In this document: positions 4,601 through 6,298 of the stretch, one piece after another
Layout of the letters: each line of letters opens with the position of its first letter
Numbering within the stretch: the stretch's first letter is position 1
Assembly (NCBI GenBank): GCA_003695135.1
Contig: RFIR01000004.1
Span: forward strand, 1 to 6,298
DNA: 6,298 nt
Direction: 5' to 3'
Source of the DNA: Alphaproteobacteria bacterium
GTDB taxonomy: Bacteria > Pseudomonadota > Alphaproteobacteria > Rhodobacterales > Rhodobacteraceae
Made by a program: the position numbers and the translations under genes
The notes under the pieces: generated by a model
The model's database searches: none
Seen by the model: the letters and a program-made list of their open reading frames with translations, nothing else
What the model was told of the DNA's origin: nothing

Positions 4601-6298
4601 GAGCGTCGCCTCGCAGCCGTATTTGTGGCCGACCTGGTCGGCTACACGCGCCTCATGGGCGAGGACGAGACCGCAGCCCTGGCGGCGCTGCAGTCGCTTC
4701 GCGCCGAGATCCTCGATCCGGCTTTCGCAAGACATCGCGGGCGCGTTGTCAAACTGATGGGCGATGGCACGCTGGTGGAGTTCGCCTCGGTCGTCGAGGC
4801 AGTGAAATGCGCCGTGGACATCCAGAACCTGCTCTCCACCCGAATGGATGCACCCGGAACGGATGAACCGCTCGCCCTGCGCATCGGCATCAATCTCGGC
4901 GACGTCATCGTCGAGGGCGACGACATCTATGGCGACGGCGTCAATCTCGCCAGCAGGCTGGAGGCGATGGCCGAGCCCGGCGGCATCTGCGTCTCCCAGA
5001 CCGTGGTCGACCAGGTACGCGGCAAGCTGCCCGTGGCGTTCGAGGATCTCGGCGAGCAGCGGCTGAAGAACATCGCCGATCCGGTCCCTGTCTTCCGGGT
5101 CGGCACGGCCGGATCCGCGGTCTCTGCGCGGCGCCGGTCCGGCAGGCTCGGGCTGATCGCTGCCGGTATCGCCGCCATGGTTCTGGTTGCCGGCATCGCG
5201 ATCTGGGAATTCGTCCTGCGCCCCGATGCCGCCGACGCCATCGTCTTCGACGAGTCCAAGGCGCTCGCACGACCCTCCGGCCCGACCATCGCCGTCCTGC
5301 CTTTCGAGAATCTCAGCGGCGACCCGGCGCAGGACTACCTCGCCGACGGCATCAGCGAGGATGTCATCGTCGAACTCGGCCGGTTTCGCGACCTCAACGT
5401 GCTCTCGCGCCGATCGACATCGGGCTATCGCGACAAGACGGTGGATCTGCGCGAGCTCGGGCGCAGGCTCGGCGCGGACTATGTGCTGGAAGGCTCCGTC
5501 CGCACTTCCGGCGAGCGCCTGCGCGCCACTGCGCGGCTGAGCGATGCCAGAACCGGTGCACAGGTCTGGTCGGAGGCGTTTGACGAGGCGCTGTCGGCCT
5601 CGACCCTGTTCGACGTCCAGATCCGGATCACCCAGCGGGTCGCCTCGGCGGTGGGCAATGCCGATGGCGCGATCAGGCGTCTGGACGAGCGGCGCGCGCG
5701 CACCAAGCCGCCAGAAAGCCTGTCCTCCTACGAATGCTCGATGCTGCGCATCGGCTTCGAATACAGCAGCGAACTGCAGGACCGCATCCGCGGCTGCATC
5801 CTGCGTGTCGTCGAGGCGGAGCCCGATTACTGGCGCGGCTGGGCGCAGCTGGCCGATGCCCTGCGTACCGACGTGATGATCTTCGGCAAGCGCTACGAGG
5901 GGACCCAGGCCGAGAAGCTGCAGCGTGCCCTGGCCGCCGCCCGCAAGGCAGTGTCGCTGAACCCCGACGCGCCGCGCGCGCATTTCGTCCTCGCCTTCGT
6001 CCGCCTCATGCTGGGCGATCGCGAAGGCTTCTTCTCGTCGGCCGAAGATGCGCTTGCGCTCGGCGGCGACCGCCTCGTTGAAGGGGATCTCGGCTTCTGG
6101 CTCGTCCGAACGGGGCGCTACGAGCTTGGCGCGGCCGTCCTGCGACGGACCATCGAGCTCGACCCCGAAAACACCAGCGCGATCTGGCATCGCGGCCTGG
6201 CCAACTACCATTTCATCAAGGGCGAATACGAGGCGGCGCTTGACGAATACCGCAAGGGGGCGCAGCCGGATTTCTGGTGGTCCGTCGCCGAGGAGGTC
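4598..6298 (+). CDS. Receptor-type class III adenylate cyclase with TolB/FlgO-like and TPR-like C-terminal region (3' end off the window)
   Basis: Predicted to make cAMP from ATP. 567 codons are visible and the frame is still open. The cyclase domain (about 4-168) is complete: metal-binding D12 (VADLVGY) and D56 (LMGDG), adenine-selecting K52 and D113 (IYGDGVNLASRLE), and transition-state N116 and R120. It ends with LGEQRLKNIADPVPVFRV (151-168). After a basic stretch RRRSGR (178-183) comes one membrane span (184-207), so the catalytic domain should be cytoplasmic and the rest periplasmic. Residues 229-353 form a TolB-N/FlgO-like domain (IAVLPFENLSGDPAQDYLADG, then LGADYVLEGSVR). From about 405 helical TPR-like units follow, such as RYELGAAVLRRTIELDPEN and GEYEAALDEYRKG. 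The start is TTG (see ribosome site). An ATG at 4547 would add 17 residues. It is transcribed in the same direction as the secreted-protein gene 198 bp upstream, but co-transcription is uncertain. Confidence 0.93.
   Translation, partial: MERRLAAVFVADLVGYTRLMGEDETAALAALQSLRAEILDPAFARHRGRVVKLMGDGTLVEFASVVEAVKCAVDIQNLLSTRMDAPGTDEPLALRIGINLGDVIVEGDDIYGDGVNLASRLEAMAEPGGICVSQTVVDQVRGKLPVAFEDLGEQRLKNIADPVPVFRVGTAGSAVSARRRSGRLGLIAAGIAAMVLVAGIAIWEFVLRPDAADAIVFDESKALARPSGPTIAVLPFENLSGDPAQDYLADGISEDVIVELGRFRDLNVLSRRSTSGYRDKTVDLRELGRRLGADYVLEGSVRTSGERLRATARLSDARTGAQVWSEAFDEALSASTLFDVQIRITQRVASAVGNADGAIRRLDERRARTKPPESLSSYECSMLRIGFEYSSELQDRIRGCILRVVEAEPDYWRGWAQLADALRTDVMIFGKRYEGTQAEKLQRALAAARKAVSLNPDAPRAHFVLAFVRLMLGDREGFFSSAEDALALGGDRLVEGDLGFWLVRTGRYELGAAVLRRTIELDPENTSAIWHRGLANYHFIKGEYEAALDEYRKGAQPDFWWSVAEEV

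Noticed and set aside
4157..6211. 684-codon open frame on the minus strand
   Set aside because: It is antisense to the cyclase, which has all catalytic motifs in the plus frame. Its translation is His/Gln/Asp/Ala-rich with no recognisable motif, typical of an antisense frame in GC-rich coding DNA.

Overview
The window looks like a chromosomal segment of a high-GC alphaproteobacterium. The support is strong G/C bias at third codon positions, and a mutM / ubiE / ubiB cluster with alphaproteobacterial-type proteins, for example a UbiB with HADMHQGN in its catalytic loop. A Rhodobacteraceae-like host is my best guess, from recall of gene order rather than from a search.

Layout. Positions 1-770 (minus) hold mutM (Fpg, 8-oxoguanine DNA glycosylase), whose C-terminal end lies off the left edge. 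Its start overlaps by 8 nt the end of a minus-strand gene for a small, unrecognised membrane protein (763-1356). A 92-bp divergent gap (1357-1448) carries a good sigma70-type promoter for the plus-strand pair ubiE (1449-2234) and ubiB (2237-3757). These two genes are separated by 2 nt and are almost certainly co-transcribed. UbiE is the C-methyltransferase of ubiquinone/menaquinone synthesis, and UbiB is the atypical kinase/ATPase needed for ubiquinone synthesis.

After ubiB comes a 150-bp gap with a promoter and a strong ribosome binding site. It leads to a 163-residue secreted protein of unknown function (3908-4399). A gap of about 200 bp with two GC-rich hairpins follows. The right end is a receptor-type class III adenylate cyclase (4598 to beyond 6298). 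It begins at a TTG codon behind a strong Shine-Dalgarno and has an N-terminal catalytic domain, one membrane span, a TolB/FlgO-like domain and TPR-like helices.

The left part is housekeeping: DNA repair and quinone synthesis. The right part (from about 3760) looks like an accessory signalling module at the position where, from recall, many alphaproteobacteria carry coaBC after ubiB. The most interesting possibility is that the secreted protein and the periplasmic half of the cyclase work together. That rests only on adjacency and predicted compartment. No RNA genes, insertion sequences, CRISPR arrays or integrase-type genes were seen.
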